Shown here piece by piece: positions 1 to 7,583 of a stretch of DNA of 36,948 bases (position 1 is the first letter of the stretch; each line of letters begins with the position of its first letter). The DNA comes from a virus: IMG/VR virus record IMGVR_UViG_3300021478_000078, positions 1 to 36,948 of that record. One strand, 5' to 3'. A model generated the notes under the pieces. The model made no database searches, was not told the origin of the DNA, and saw only the letters and a list, made by a program, of their open reading frames with translations. Both the position numbers and the translations under genes were made by a program.

Positions 1-1
1 G

Positions 2-94
2 TGCCGCTCGTCCAGCCAACGGCCAGAACTGAGCCTTCTATGCGCCATGCCGTTCAGATGGCGAAGGTCCGGAGAGCGCGATGAAAGGTCTTAA
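2..94 (+). CDS. possible 3' end of the primase-helicase gene, if the molecule is circular
   Basis: The reading frame of the gene that leaves the right edge at 36948 would continue here if the two window ends are joined. It stays open for 30 codons and stops with TAA at 92-94, overlapping the next gene's start at 81. The peptide is Arg- and Ser-rich and not recognisable, and an opening of this length is common by chance in GC-rich DNA. The main support is the gene layout: both edges carry plus-strand replication genes. If the window is only a cut from a longer molecule, this is nothing. Confidence 0.3.
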   Translation, partial: CRSSSQRPELSLLCAMPFRWRRSGERDERS

Positions 95-287
95 GCTGCA
101 ACGCTACCTTGGCGACGGCGTCTATGCGGGTTTCGACGGCTATCAGATTTGGGTCTGGGCCGAGCGCGAGGGCCGCGAGCATGTAGTCGCCTTCGAAGCT
201 GACACGCTGGCTTCACTCGCCAAGTACACCGCTGACCTCAAACACATGACTCATGACGCCGAAAGCCTTCGCCAGGAGCAAATATGA
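81..287 (+). CDS. hypothetical small protein (68 aa)
   Basis: The family is not recognised. The ATG at 81 follows a GGAGAG ribosome site at 71-76. The N-terminal half looks like a compact beta-rich fold (GVYAGFDGYQIWVWAE) and the C-terminal third is helical (TLASLAKYTADL). It ends in an ATGA overlap with the next gene, so the two are translationally coupled. It heads the short run of small protein, winged-helix protein and SNF2 helicase, so a role in early DNA metabolism is possible but only inferred from position. Confidence 0.7.
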   Translation: MKGLKLQRYLGDGVYAGFDGYQIWVWAEREGREHVVAFEADTLASLAKYTADLKHMTHDAESLRQEQI

Positions 288-676
288 GCCAGGTCAAGTT
301 CAAGATCGGGTTCACTGTCCCGTCCGACACGTTGTTTGCGATGATCGCCAAGATGTTGCCAATCGAGGATTTTTCGGTCGAGGAAATCGTGCCGTCGCAT
401 CCGAGAATCGTGCCGCCTATTCGGATTGCTCATAAGCCCAGACGCCAGGCATACAAGCGCGAGTCGCCAGGCCCGAATCTCAAGAAGGGCATCAACATGA
501 TCGTCGTCAACGAGCTTGAGAAAGAGCCCAAGCGGGCGCTCGAACTGCAGCCCAAGCTCGTGGCCGCGGGCTTCTCGCCCAACTCTGTCAATTCGCGCCT
601 CGAATCCTTGCGCCTGGCCGGCGTGCTCGAGCGCATTGGCGACGGTCGCTGGAAGCTGAAAGGCGCCGCGGATTGA
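284..676 (+). CDS. winged-helix DNA-binding protein (130 aa)
   Basis: Residues about 70-126 read as a winged helix-turn-helix: a helix (VVNELEKEPKRALELQPKL), a recognition helix (SPNSVNSRLESLRLAGV) and a wing ending in RIGDGRWKL. This pattern is typical of small phage and archaeal wHTH proteins. The first 65 residues are not recognised and include a basic patch (HKPRRQAYKR). The ATG at 284 overlaps the upstream stop, and its own TGA overlaps the TTG start of the helicase gene (TTGA at 673-676), so it is co-translated with that enzyme. A regulatory or helicase-accessory role is inference. Confidence 0.7.
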   Translation: MSQVKFKIGFTVPSDTLFAMIAKMLPIEDFSVEEIVPSHPRIVPPIRIAHKPRRQAYKRESPGPNLKKGINMIVVNELEKEPKRALELQPKLVAAGFSPNSVNSRLESLRLAGVLERIGDGRWKLKGAAD

Positions 677-2076
677 AGCTTGATCCGGTCCAAGACGCCG
701 CGCTCGCGTTCGCGCAAGGCAAGCGCGGCGTTGGCTATTTCATGGAGATGGGGCTCGGCAAGACGCTGACCGTTCTCGAAGAGTTCCGGCGCGAGTCTAC
801 GGCCCGCAATGTGACCCGCCTGGTTGTCGTCGCGCCGAACAGCTTCAAGCCTGGCTGGATCGAGGAGATCGACAAGCACGGGTTCGAATTTGTCTCGCAC
901 GTCTATGTTTCGGGCTCGAAGCGCAACGACGCCTGGCTCTCGATCGTCAAATACAACGCGCCGCCGATCCTGGTCATCAATTACGAAGCGGTCCGTATGC
1001 CCGACGTCCTTCTCAAGGTCATGGCGTGGATGCGGATCAAGCCGACGTACTTGGCGCTCGACGAGTCAATTCAGATCAAAACTCACGATGCTCAGCAAAC
1101 CAAGGCGGCGCTCAAGCTGGCGGACGAAGCGCGGATTATCCGTTGCCTGTCCGGACTGCCCCAGACTCAGGGGCCACATGACCTCTATCCCCAACTCCGT
1201 TCGCTTGGGCTTTTCCAGGGCGTCAAATTCTGGTCCTTCCGGAACACATTTTGTCAGATGGGCGGCTGGGAAAACAAACAGGTCATCGGTGTTAAAGACG
1301 CCGAGGCGCTCGCACGGATCATGGCCCCAGTAATCTTCCAGGCGCGCAAAGCGGAGTGGCTTCCCGCGCTGCCGCGGAAGGACTTCACGATCAGAAGCTA
1401 TGAAATGTCGGGCGAACAAGCGGCCCAGTACAAGCAAATGGAGGAGGAGTTTCTCCTCGAGCTCCAGGATGACGAAGTCGTCGCGGTCAACATCGCGGTT
1501 TCGAAATACGAAAAGCTTTCCCAGATCCAGTGCGGCTTTATCCTCGACGAGGAAGGGAATCCCCGCGTATTGGTGGAACCGGAGAATAACCCGCGCCTGG
1601 CGGTTCTGATCGACTTGCTCTCGCAGATCGAGGGCAAGGTCATCGTCATCTACCGGCACCGCTATTCGTTCGAGATTTTGTCGTCGGCGTTGAAGGGTCA
1701 TTTCCCGGCGCACATTAAAGGACAAATGAAGCCTGAGGAAACGACCGAGCAAAAGCGCCGCTTCAACGAGGATCCGGACTGCCGGCTGATGCTCGGCCAG
1801 GCCGACGCGATCAAATACGGCCACACGCTCCTGGGCGGCGAGGCGGCGGCGGATCATTGCTCGACGATGATCTTCTTCGAGAGCTCCTACAGCCTCGACA
1901 CGCGGACCCAGGACGAGGACCGGATTCACCGCCGCGGGCAGAGGGGCGAAAACGTCCTCTACATCGATCTATCGGGCTCGGACATCGACCGGCGCGTAGT
2001 CAGGGCGCTCGCCAAGAAGGAGAACCTGTACACCGCGGTGTTTTCGAAATTAAAGCTGGCCGAGCCGGTCGCTTAG
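673..2076 (+). CDS. SNF2-family DNA helicase/translocase (467 aa)
   Basis: This is a superfamily 2 ATPase of the short phage SNF2 type, expected to translocate on or remodel DNA during phage replication or recombination. Motif I is GLGKT (residues 27-31). Motif II is DES at 130-132 (ALDESIQIK). Motif III is LSGLPQTQGP near 159-168. Motif VI is QDEDRIHRRGQ near 413-423, the hallmark QxxDRxHRxGQ of SNF2/SMARCAL1-like enzymes. No accessory domain is visible and the length is close to the minimal two-RecA-lobe core. The start is TTG at 673, coupled by TTGA to the upstream gene; no ATG lies before motif I apart from internal residues. Motifs II and III depart from the usual DExH and LTGTP forms. 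Confidence 0.9.
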   Translation: MKLDPVQDAALAFAQGKRGVGYFMEMGLGKTLTVLEEFRRESTARNVTRLVVVAPNSFKPGWIEEIDKHGFEFVSHVYVSGSKRNDAWLSIVKYNAPPILVINYEAVRMPDVLLKVMAWMRIKPTYLALDESIQIKTHDAQQTKAALKLADEARIIRCLSGLPQTQGPHDLYPQLRSLGLFQGVKFWSFRNTFCQMGGWENKQVIGVKDAEALARIMAPVIFQARKAEWLPALPRKDFTIRSYEMSGEQAAQYKQMEEEFLLELQDDEVVAVNIAVSKYEKLSQIQCGFILDEEGNPRVLVEPENNPRLAVLIDLLSQIEGKVIVIYRHRYSFEILSSALKGHFPAHIKGQMKPEETTEQKRRFNEDPDCRLMLGQADAIKYGHTLLGGEAAADHCSTMIFFESSYSLDTRTQDEDRIHRRGQRGENVLYIDLSGSDIDRRVVRALAKKENLYTAVFSKLKLAEPVA

Positions 2077-2079
2077 CCC

Positions 2080-2118
2080 TTGCAAGTGTCATCGATAGAT
2101 ACTAGATAGGGTCATCGA
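2080..2118 (+). promoter_or_regulatory. early promoter with two TCATCGA boxes (site A)
   Basis: TTGCAA (2080-2085), a 17-bp spacer and TAGATA (2103-2108) form a sigma70-like promoter reading toward the gene at 2132. TCATCGATA lies in the spacer at 2089-2097 and TCATCGA lies just after the -10 at 2112-2118, exactly 23 bp apart. The same architecture recurs at 27696, 30097, 31655 and 33108. Promoter and operator roles are inferred from the repetition and position. Confidence 0.6.
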
Positions 2119-2131
2119 AAGGAACAACGCC

Positions 2132-2350
2132 ATGCTTTACATCGTCGAACATATCGCCTTTTACGCCCTTCTCGCATCGCCGGTCTGGGTGCCGCTGTAC
2201 CTTTTCGTCGTCTTCATCAAGGGCGTCGAGGCGTTCAAGCCCAAGCCGCCTCCCAAAGTCGCTACGCCGGTTGAGATGGTTGCGCGCCGACTCGAGGCGA
2301 AGGCGACTGTCGCTAGATTCGCCGCTATGCGAGCCAAGACTCAGGGCTGA
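2132..2350 (+). CDS. small membrane protein (72 aa)
   Basis: One strongly hydrophobic segment spans residues about 4-30 (IAFYALLASPVWVPLYLFVVFI). It is followed by a proline/lysine linker (KPKPPPK) and a charged helical tail. This is the layout of a single-pass inner-membrane protein, and its function is unknown. The ribosome site GGAACAACGCC is shared with several early genes. It has its own promoter just upstream (2080-2118). Its last 10 bases overlap the end of the convergent late operon. Confidence 0.75.
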   Translation: MLYIVEHIAFYALLASPVWVPLYLFVVFIKGVEAFKPKPPPKVATPVEMVARRLEAKATVARFAAMRAKTQG

Positions 2351-3489
2351 GCTTGTTGACCGATCCAGCCTTGGCGGATCGCGTCGGCCCAGCCCGACGT
2401 GTCAACCGTCGATTGCTGGCCCGTCAACGCCGGATAGAGCCTGTCGAAACTCTGTCCCACGTTGATATTTTTGTCGATTCTATTAATTCCTGTCGCGATC
2501 GGATTACCCACAAGAGCCGAAACGCCGCCAGCCCCAAACCCGCTTGCTTCCGCCAAGCCTGAAATCTGATCCAAGTATGGGGCGAGCCCGAACTTGGCGG
2601 CGGCGGTGGTTCCGACTCCTGTCGCTATATGCGCGCCAATGCCAGGCTCAGTCGATTGCGACAAAGCCTTCGACGTGTCGGTGAGCGCCTTGTCGGCCTG
2701 GGTTCCCGGCGCAACGCTCGTCGGCGGCGCGGCCGCCCGATACTCGTCGATCTTGGCTTGCGGATCTGCGGCCGTTCGCCAATCCCATTGCTCGGCTCCG
2801 CGGCCAGGCAAGCCCTGCACGTAGTTGCCGACGCGGCGGATCACTGGCGCAGTCAAGTCACCTACGCCCTGGCCGGCGACGCCGGCGACGCCACCGGCGG
2901 CGATATGCTTGCCGGCGTCCCAGAGATTGAGTTGCTGATCGCTGCCCAGGTGATTGCCGAAGACGTCGACGGCGTTCGCGCCCGCGCCTTCAACCGCGGC
3001 TGCGCCGTAGCGCCCAACTAAAGGCGCGGTTTCGCCCGCCAAGGGGCCGAGCAGCTTGCCGACGCCCATCCCATAGCCGGCGGTGTCGGCAAGCGCAGTC
3101 GCCACTGGGCCGACGTCGGTGCGATCCTGTTTGGTTTCGGCGCGCAATTGCGCGACGTTCGGCGTCGAATTCGAGATCCCGAACGAGCGCGCCAGATCGC
3201 CCGCTTTGGCGGTCAGGTAATCAGCCGTGCTTCCGGTGAAAGCGTTGTCGAAGATCCGGCCGGTTTTGTAGAGGAAGTTCGCGCCAGGAAGCCAATCGGG
3301 CGGCTTGTAGGCGTTCGGGTCAGGCTGAGCCTCTGGAGGATTTGACGCATCCGGCCGCCGATAAGTCGCGGGCGCATTCGGATCGGCCGAGGTCGTGACC
3401 GGCGCATTCGGAGCCGTAACGGTCGGAGTCGTAGCTGTATCGCCGCTCGGACGCTTATAGCCTTTAGGGGCGTTAGGATCGTCTGCCAT
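2341..3489 (-). CDS. putative ejection (internal virion) protein, last late gene (382 aa)
   Basis: The family is not recognised. The ATG at 3489 (MADDPNAPKGYKRPSG) overlaps the previous stop as TGATG and is preferred over an in-frame TTG two codons upstream. The first 80 residues are low-complexity with repeated DPNAP and YKRP/YRRP units. The middle is Gly/Ala-rich with helical and membrane-active-looking stretches (GVGKLLGPLAGETAPLVG, HIAAGGVAGVAGQGVG). Its place at the end of the late operon, after the lytic enzyme and other large virion proteins, matches the ejection-protein block of podoviruses. That role is inferred from context only. Confidence 0.65.
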   Translation of the reverse strand: MADDPNAPKGYKRPSGDTATTPTVTAPNAPVTTSADPNAPATYRRPDASNPPEAQPDPNAYKPPDWLPGANFLYKTGRIFDNAFTGSTADYLTAKAGDLARSFGISNSTPNVAQLRAETKQDRTDVGPVATALADTAGYGMGVGKLLGPLAGETAPLVGRYGAAAVEGAGANAVDVFGNHLGSDQQLNLWDAGKHIAAGGVAGVAGQGVGDLTAPVIRRVGNYVQGLPGRGAEQWDWRTAADPQAKIDEYRAAAPPTSVAPGTQADKALTDTSKALSQSTEPGIGAHIATGVGTTAAAKFGLAPYLDQISGLAEASGFGAGGVSALVGNPIATGINRIDKNINVGQSFDRLYPALTGQQSTVDTSGWADAIRQGWIGQQAQP

Positions 3490-5057
3490 CACCAATCCTT
3501 GGGATCGGTTTTGCGGAGCTTGCTCACGTCAAAGCCCTCTTGCTGCAGAGCATCGAGCGCATCTTCTTTCCCGGCTGGATAATTGGAGACTTCGTTCTTC
3601 GCCCAAGAAAGCTTTCCAGCCGGGAGCGGCTGCAGATCGGGGATCTTGTCGGCGCCGCCGCCTTCCTTGAAGAGTTCCCCTCCAGGTCTGTAGATTGGAT
3701 GCAGCCACGGCTCGTATTCCGGATCCATGTGGTTGAGGTTGCCCGACGCGCCGTAGGCGTTGGCGACGGTCTTCTTGATCTTGGTGATGAACGGGTTGAT
3801 CGCGTTATGGACGTAGGTGTCATAGTCCTGGTTGAGATTCTGCGTCGTCGAGATCGCGTCTTTCAGCGGGCCCACCTCTTGCTGGGTCACGCGCGTGCCG
3901 GTGCCGGCCATGCTGTGCATCGCGGTTTCGGTCGACTGACCGCCGATCTTCCGCAATGTCGCGACCGCCGCCGCTTCCTGGTTCGACAGGACGTTCTGAG
4001 CAACCAAGCCTGGGATATCGATCGACGGGTCCGATAGGGCTTTCTGGGCCGCCGCGCGCTTAACCGGATCGGCCAGGATGCTTTTCAGCCCGGGCGAATC
4101 TCGAAGCTGTTCGAGGCTTCCGCGAAGCTCTTCGGCGGTGTTCTGGTTGTCCGCGAGCACTTTCGCCGCGCCGGCGCGATCGTCCTCCTTTGATTTCTCG
4201 TTAGCGACGAATTGCCGATAACCTTGGATGTTGCCGGCCCACGGCGGATCCTGGCCGCCGTGCGTGTTCCGGTAATTGATCTGGTCCGCGATCATGGCCG
4301 AGGCTTCCGGACCGCCGACGCCGGCCAGGATCTGGGTCTTGATCGTGTCAAGATCCTTCTGATTGAAGCCGGGAGTGTTTTTGATCTGGTTCTGAGCCGC
4401 CGCCAAGGTTTGGATTTGCTCGAGATTCTTCATCTGATCGGTGGGCGCGCGGAAGTTCTGGATCATCTGGCCGACGCCGGCCGGATCGGCCAGGTATCGG
4501 GCCTTGAGATCCGCGAGCGGGATATTGAGACTGTTAGCGATCGCCTGGGCTTGCGCCATCTGCGCCGGATCGTTGCTGGTGAGCATCTGTCCGAGCGCGT
4601 TGGTTCGATCCTGGCCTTGCTGATTCGAGGCGAGCGCCTGTTGAGTCGCGGCGATCTTGGTTGGATCAGCCGGCGTCACGTTGAAGATCCCGCGCACCCA
4701 ATCGCGATCGCGCGGCTGCGACGCGGCGGCGAAGCCGGCGCCGAGCGCCTGGTTAAAGCCTTGCTCGCGCTCATTGTATTGCTGGAGGTTCATCATCAGA
4801 TGCCCCAGGCTCACAGGTGTTTTAGTGGCGTTAGGCTCCTGGTTGGGCGGTAGAGTCGAGCTTGCTGCAGCCTGGGCTGCAGCCTGGGCGCCTGGCGAAG
4901 GTGACGCGGCGGCGGCCGGCAGCGGGTTGCCGTTGGCGTCAAGCCCGATCGCGGCGCGGTTCTGCTTCTGCAGAGTATCGGCATAGTTGCCGATGTCCTC
5001 TTCGGGATTGTCCGTGTCGCCGGTGAGGGCTCGCGCCCAATCAAACAGTCCAGCCAT
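3489..5057 (-). CDS. putative internal virion/ejection protein (522 aa)
   Basis: A large, mostly alpha-helical, Ala/Gln-rich protein with no recognised catalytic motif. Residues 45-75 are a low-complexity Ala/Pro/Gln linker. The centre has repeated helical segments (LEQIQTLAAAQNQIKNTPG, AEELRGSLEQLRDSPGLKSIL). The C-terminal part is Pro/Tyr-rich and more compact (HMDPEYEPWLHPIYRPGGELF). Large helical proteins directly downstream of a virion lysozyme-type gene are usually ejected with the DNA, as P22 gp7/gp16/gp20 and T7 gp14-16 are. The assignment is positional. The ATG at 5057 overlaps the upstream gene by 17 bases. Confidence 0.65.
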   Translation of the reverse strand: MAGLFDWARALTGDTDNPEEDIGNYADTLQKQNRAAIGLDANGNPLPAAAASPSPGAQAAAQAAASSTLPPNQEPNATKTPVSLGHLMMNLQQYNEREQGFNQALGAGFAAASQPRDRDWVRGIFNVTPADPTKIAATQQALASNQQGQDRTNALGQMLTSNDPAQMAQAQAIANSLNIPLADLKARYLADPAGVGQMIQNFRAPTDQMKNLEQIQTLAAAQNQIKNTPGFNQKDLDTIKTQILAGVGGPEASAMIADQINYRNTHGGQDPPWAGNIQGYRQFVANEKSKEDDRAGAAKVLADNQNTAEELRGSLEQLRDSPGLKSILADPVKRAAAQKALSDPSIDIPGLVAQNVLSNQEAAAVATLRKIGGQSTETAMHSMAGTGTRVTQQEVGPLKDAISTTQNLNQDYDTYVHNAINPFITKIKKTVANAYGASGNLNHMDPEYEPWLHPIYRPGGELFKEGGGADKIPDLQPLPAGKLSWAKNEVSNYPAGKEDALDALQQEGFDVSKLRKTDPKDW

Positions 5058-5391
5058 ATGCCGACGCCTTCAGTTTAATGTGCGGCTTGATTTTCTTCTT
5101 TGGAGCCAACGCGAAGTGCGGCTTGCCATGCGGGCCTCGCTTCGAGATCAGCTTGAGGTGCGGCTTACTCACGCCCTTCTTGGGCGCGAGCGCGGCCAGG
5201 GGCCCGGGCACGTTGGGCGAGGGCGCCATCGACTGGGGCGAGCCCATGCTTGGCGCTTGCTGACCTCCCGGGCCAGGCGCTTGCGGCCCGCCGGCGAGGT
5301 TCTCGCCCTGCCCCTGATCGAGATCCTCGCGAAGCTGATCGTCGGGATCGTCTTCGAGCTTTTGGGACAGAATATCGGCTGGATTAGGCAC
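5041..5391 (-). CDS. hypothetical Pro/Gly-rich basic-tailed protein (116 aa)
   Basis: The chosen start is GTG at 5391, behind a GGAGGG ribosome site and overlapping the previous gene's stop by 8 bases. The longer upstream opening is out of frame with a real gene and looks spurious. The N-terminus is acidic and helical (PNPADILSQKLEDDPDDQLRED). A Pro/Gly/Gln linker follows. The last 45 residues are strongly basic, with two similar segments (KKGVSKPHLKLISKRGPHGKP and KKKIKPHIKLKA). A nucleic-acid or scaffold-binding tail is plausible but unproven. Confidence 0.6.
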   Translation of the reverse strand: MPNPADILSQKLEDDPDDQLREDLDQGQGENLAGGPQAPGPGGQQAPSMGSPQSMAPSPNVPGPLAALAPKKGVSKPHLKLISKRGPHGKPHFALAPKKKIKPHIKLKASAYGWTV

Positions 5392-6052
5392 TGGGTTGCC
5401 CTCCCTGGAGCCCCGAGAAGAACCCCTGGTTGTTGTAGTTTCCGGCTCCTGTGGTTGGCGAGCCTTTGCCCTGCCAATTCTGGAGGAATTGCTGCAGGAC
5501 TCCCGAGGACTGCGAGGGCAGCGGCGCTTGCGGCACAGTCGCGCCTGGCGTGGTGACCTTGCCTGGGTTGGAGAGCGCGGCGAGGTAAGCCTGGCCCATG
5601 TCGGGCGCTTGCACCGGCGGCGCCTGGGGCGCGGCTTGAGCCTGGTTCGGCATTGGCGCGCTGCCCCGAGCCTGGCCTGGCGAAGCAAATTGCTGATTGG
5701 CGTAGAGTTGCTGAGCTTGCGGCGACATCATCCCGCCCCAAGTCGCCATGCCAAACGCCTGGTTGCCGCTGGGATTAAGCGCCGAGGGGCCGGCGAGGTC
5801 GCTCGGCTGCAGCCCATAAGTCGGGCTCGAGTTCAGCGTCGTCCCAGGCGTCGGAGGCGGCGGCGAGGCGGCTTGCTGCGCCAGGAACGCCTGGTAGCTG
5901 CCGATCGGGTTGCCGTGGGCGTCAGTCGGCGTGCCCGAGTAGTTCGCCAGGCTGGGCAGCTTTTGGCCCGCATAGGGACTGTATTTATTCGACCACTGGC
6001 TGGGATCGAACTGCAGCGGGTAGGGGTAAATGTTGGCGCTGTTGTCAGCCAT
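5384..6052 (-). CDS. hypothetical Pro/Gln/Ala-rich virion-block protein (222 aa)
   Basis: The ATG at 6052 (MADNSANIYPYPLQF) is preferred to an in-frame TTG 12 codons upstream, and gives an 8-base overlap with the previous gene. The protein is low-complexity, rich in Pro, Gln, Ala and Gly, with repeated NQAQAAPQAPPVQAP-type stretches and few charged residues. No domain is recognised. Its place between the peptidoglycan enzyme and the large helical proteins suggests a virion or ejection component. Confidence 0.6.
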   Translation of the reverse strand: MADNSANIYPYPLQFDPSQWSNKYSPYAGQKLPSLANYSGTPTDAHGNPIGSYQAFLAQQAASPPPPTPGTTLNSSPTYGLQPSDLAGPSALNPSGNQAFGMATWGGMMSPQAQQLYANQQFASPGQARGSAPMPNQAQAAPQAPPVQAPDMGQAYLAALSNPGKVTTPGATVPQAPLPSQSSGVLQQFLQNWQGKGSPTTGAGNYNNQGFFSGLQGGQPSA

Positions 6053-7583
6053 AGCCGTATCCAATGTTGGGGTCGACGCCGTAGCCAAGCCCCTGGGGCA
6101 GGGGCTGGACTGAGTTGATCGACACGCCTGGCGTCTGAGCCATCAGCGGGCCTCGCTGGCCGGCAGCGGGCTGTTTTGGGGCCCCTGGAGGGGCGTCGGT
6201 CCAGGTCAGCGGCTGCATGGCGGCGTTGAGCGTCGTGCCATAGGTCTGTTGGATGTTCTGAAGGCCAGGCGAGACGTTCCTCGCGCCAGGTGAAAAGCGT
6301 GCTTGAGAATACTGCGCCGCCGCGGCCGAGGAATCTTGCGGCGCTTCCTCGCGGGGAGTCTGGCCTTCGTTGCCGAGCTTCGTAACCGCGGCTTGCGTGA
6401 GATCTTGCAGCGGCGAATTTTTCCCGGTCGGATTGCCTTGCGCGTCGACCGGCGAGCCGGTCAGCTTCGACCACCAGGACTGATCCGCCGGCGCGGCCGC
6501 TGGCGTCGTCGATGCAACCGCCGTCGCCGGCGCAGCGTCCGGACCAAAGCCGGTCGTGTTCCCGGCGCCGTGGTTCGCCGTCTGCAGATCGTAGACTTGC
6601 TGCAGCGTGCGCGGCCCATCCTTGCTGTTGAACACGGTCGGATTCGCCGCCGCCTCTTTCGGGAACAGATCCGCCGCGCTCGCGCCAGGATTCTTGGTCA
6701 TCTGAGCGTAGAAATTCGACGCCCCGCCCGGGCCCAGGAAATGCGCCAGGGCGACGTTCTTGTCGTTGATCGGCACGCCGGCCTTCGTCAGCGCATCGAC
6801 GTTCCCCTGCGTCAACGCCTTCATCGCCGCCGTTTGCTGGTCAAGATTCGCATCCTGAATGTTCGCCGGCAGATTAAGATCGGGATGCGCCGAGCGAACC
6901 CCGGCGTAAGTCGCCGGCGTGAACTGATAATAGCCGCCAGCCGCGCCCCAGCCGCCGACGCTGTTCGGGATGTTCTGCCCGCCCGACTCGTGCATCATCA
7001 CTGTGTGGTAATAGTCGTTGACCGGCGTGCCAGGCGTCGGCGTGCCAGGATGCGCAAGCGCGCCGGCGATCGGCGTGTTCGAAGCGTTGACCGTAGTGCC
7101 GGAAGGCGCGGGCGAGGCGCTCGTGTTCGCCGCGGCGTTGGCGTTGGCGGCCGGCGTCGACGAGCCCGCTTGCGAATAGGTCGGCGTATTGGTGAACGCC
7201 GCCACGCCGCCGGGAGCGACATGCAGATAGAGCGGACCGCTCTTGGCCTCGCTCAGGATCTCCTGTCGGACCGCCGGCCACTCTGACGGCGCAACCTTGA
7301 AACAGCCCTCCGTGTACAGCGTGTCGAGATCCGGCGCGGATCCCGAGTGAATCATAATGCCGATTCGATTCCTTCCCAATTGCGGATCGGGAATGACGTT
7401 GTTCGCGATCGGAATCGCGCCCACTCGATGCGCCCAAGCTCCCGTTGGCGCGTCGGGAGTTACCGGATAATCGCCGTACGGAATCGACCAGTATTGCCCA
7501 GGCGAACCCGAGCCCCAATGGAACGTCTGGCCGCCAATCGTGCCAAGCCCATGCTGGTATTGTGGGCGATCGTCACCAGCCAC
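6045..7583 (-). CDS. virion peptidoglycan enzyme: L,D-transpeptidase-like + lytic transglycosylase-like (512 aa)
   Basis: Two cell-wall domains are visible. Residues about 15-135 resemble an L,D-transpeptidase (YkuD/DUF2778-like) domain, with IGIMIHSG (His near 79) followed by TEGCF (candidate nucleophile Cys near 94). After a Ser/Ala/Thr/Pro linker, residues about 190-340 resemble a lytic transglycosylase (SLT) domain: MHESGG (candidate Glu near 199), then GGYYQFTPATY, then AHFLGPGG. The C-terminal third is low-complexity. It probably degrades or remodels murein locally during DNA entry; the ejection role is inferred from position. GTG at 7583 is chosen because GAGGTGG lies just upstream; GTG at 7592 is the alternative. 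The His-Cys spacing is shorter than in classical YkuD. Confidence 0.75.
   Translation of the reverse strand: MAGDDRPQYQHGLGTIGGQTFHWGSGSPGQYWSIPYGDYPVTPDAPTGAWAHRVGAIPIANNVIPDPQLGRNRIGIMIHSGSAPDLDTLYTEGCFKVAPSEWPAVRQEILSEAKSGPLYLHVAPGGVAAFTNTPTYSQAGSSTPAANANAAANTSASPAPSGTTVNASNTPIAGALAHPGTPTPGTPVNDYYHTVMMHESGGQNIPNSVGGWGAAGGYYQFTPATYAGVRSAHPDLNLPANIQDANLDQQTAAMKALTQGNVDALTKAGVPINDKNVALAHFLGPGGASNFYAQMTKNPGASAADLFPKEAAANPTVFNSKDGPRTLQQVYDLQTANHGAGNTTGFGPDAAPATAVASTTPAAAPADQSWWSKLTGSPVDAQGNPTGKNSPLQDLTQAAVTKLGNEGQTPREEAPQDSSAAAAQYSQARFSPGARNVSPGLQNIQQTYGTTLNAAMQPLTWTDAPPGAPKQPAAGQRGPLMAQTPGVSINSVQPLPQGLGYGVDPNIGYGYG

Noticed and set aside
1066-1929. 287-aa minus-strand ORF over the SNF2 gene
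   Set aside because: The plus-strand SNF2 motifs are clear, and the minus translation is Arg/Leu-rich shadow.
6303-7286. Long plus-strand ORFs opposite the late operon (for example 327 aa here, and others over 200 aa)
   Set aside because: Arg-rich translations opposite well-supported genes are the usual GC-rich antisense shadows.
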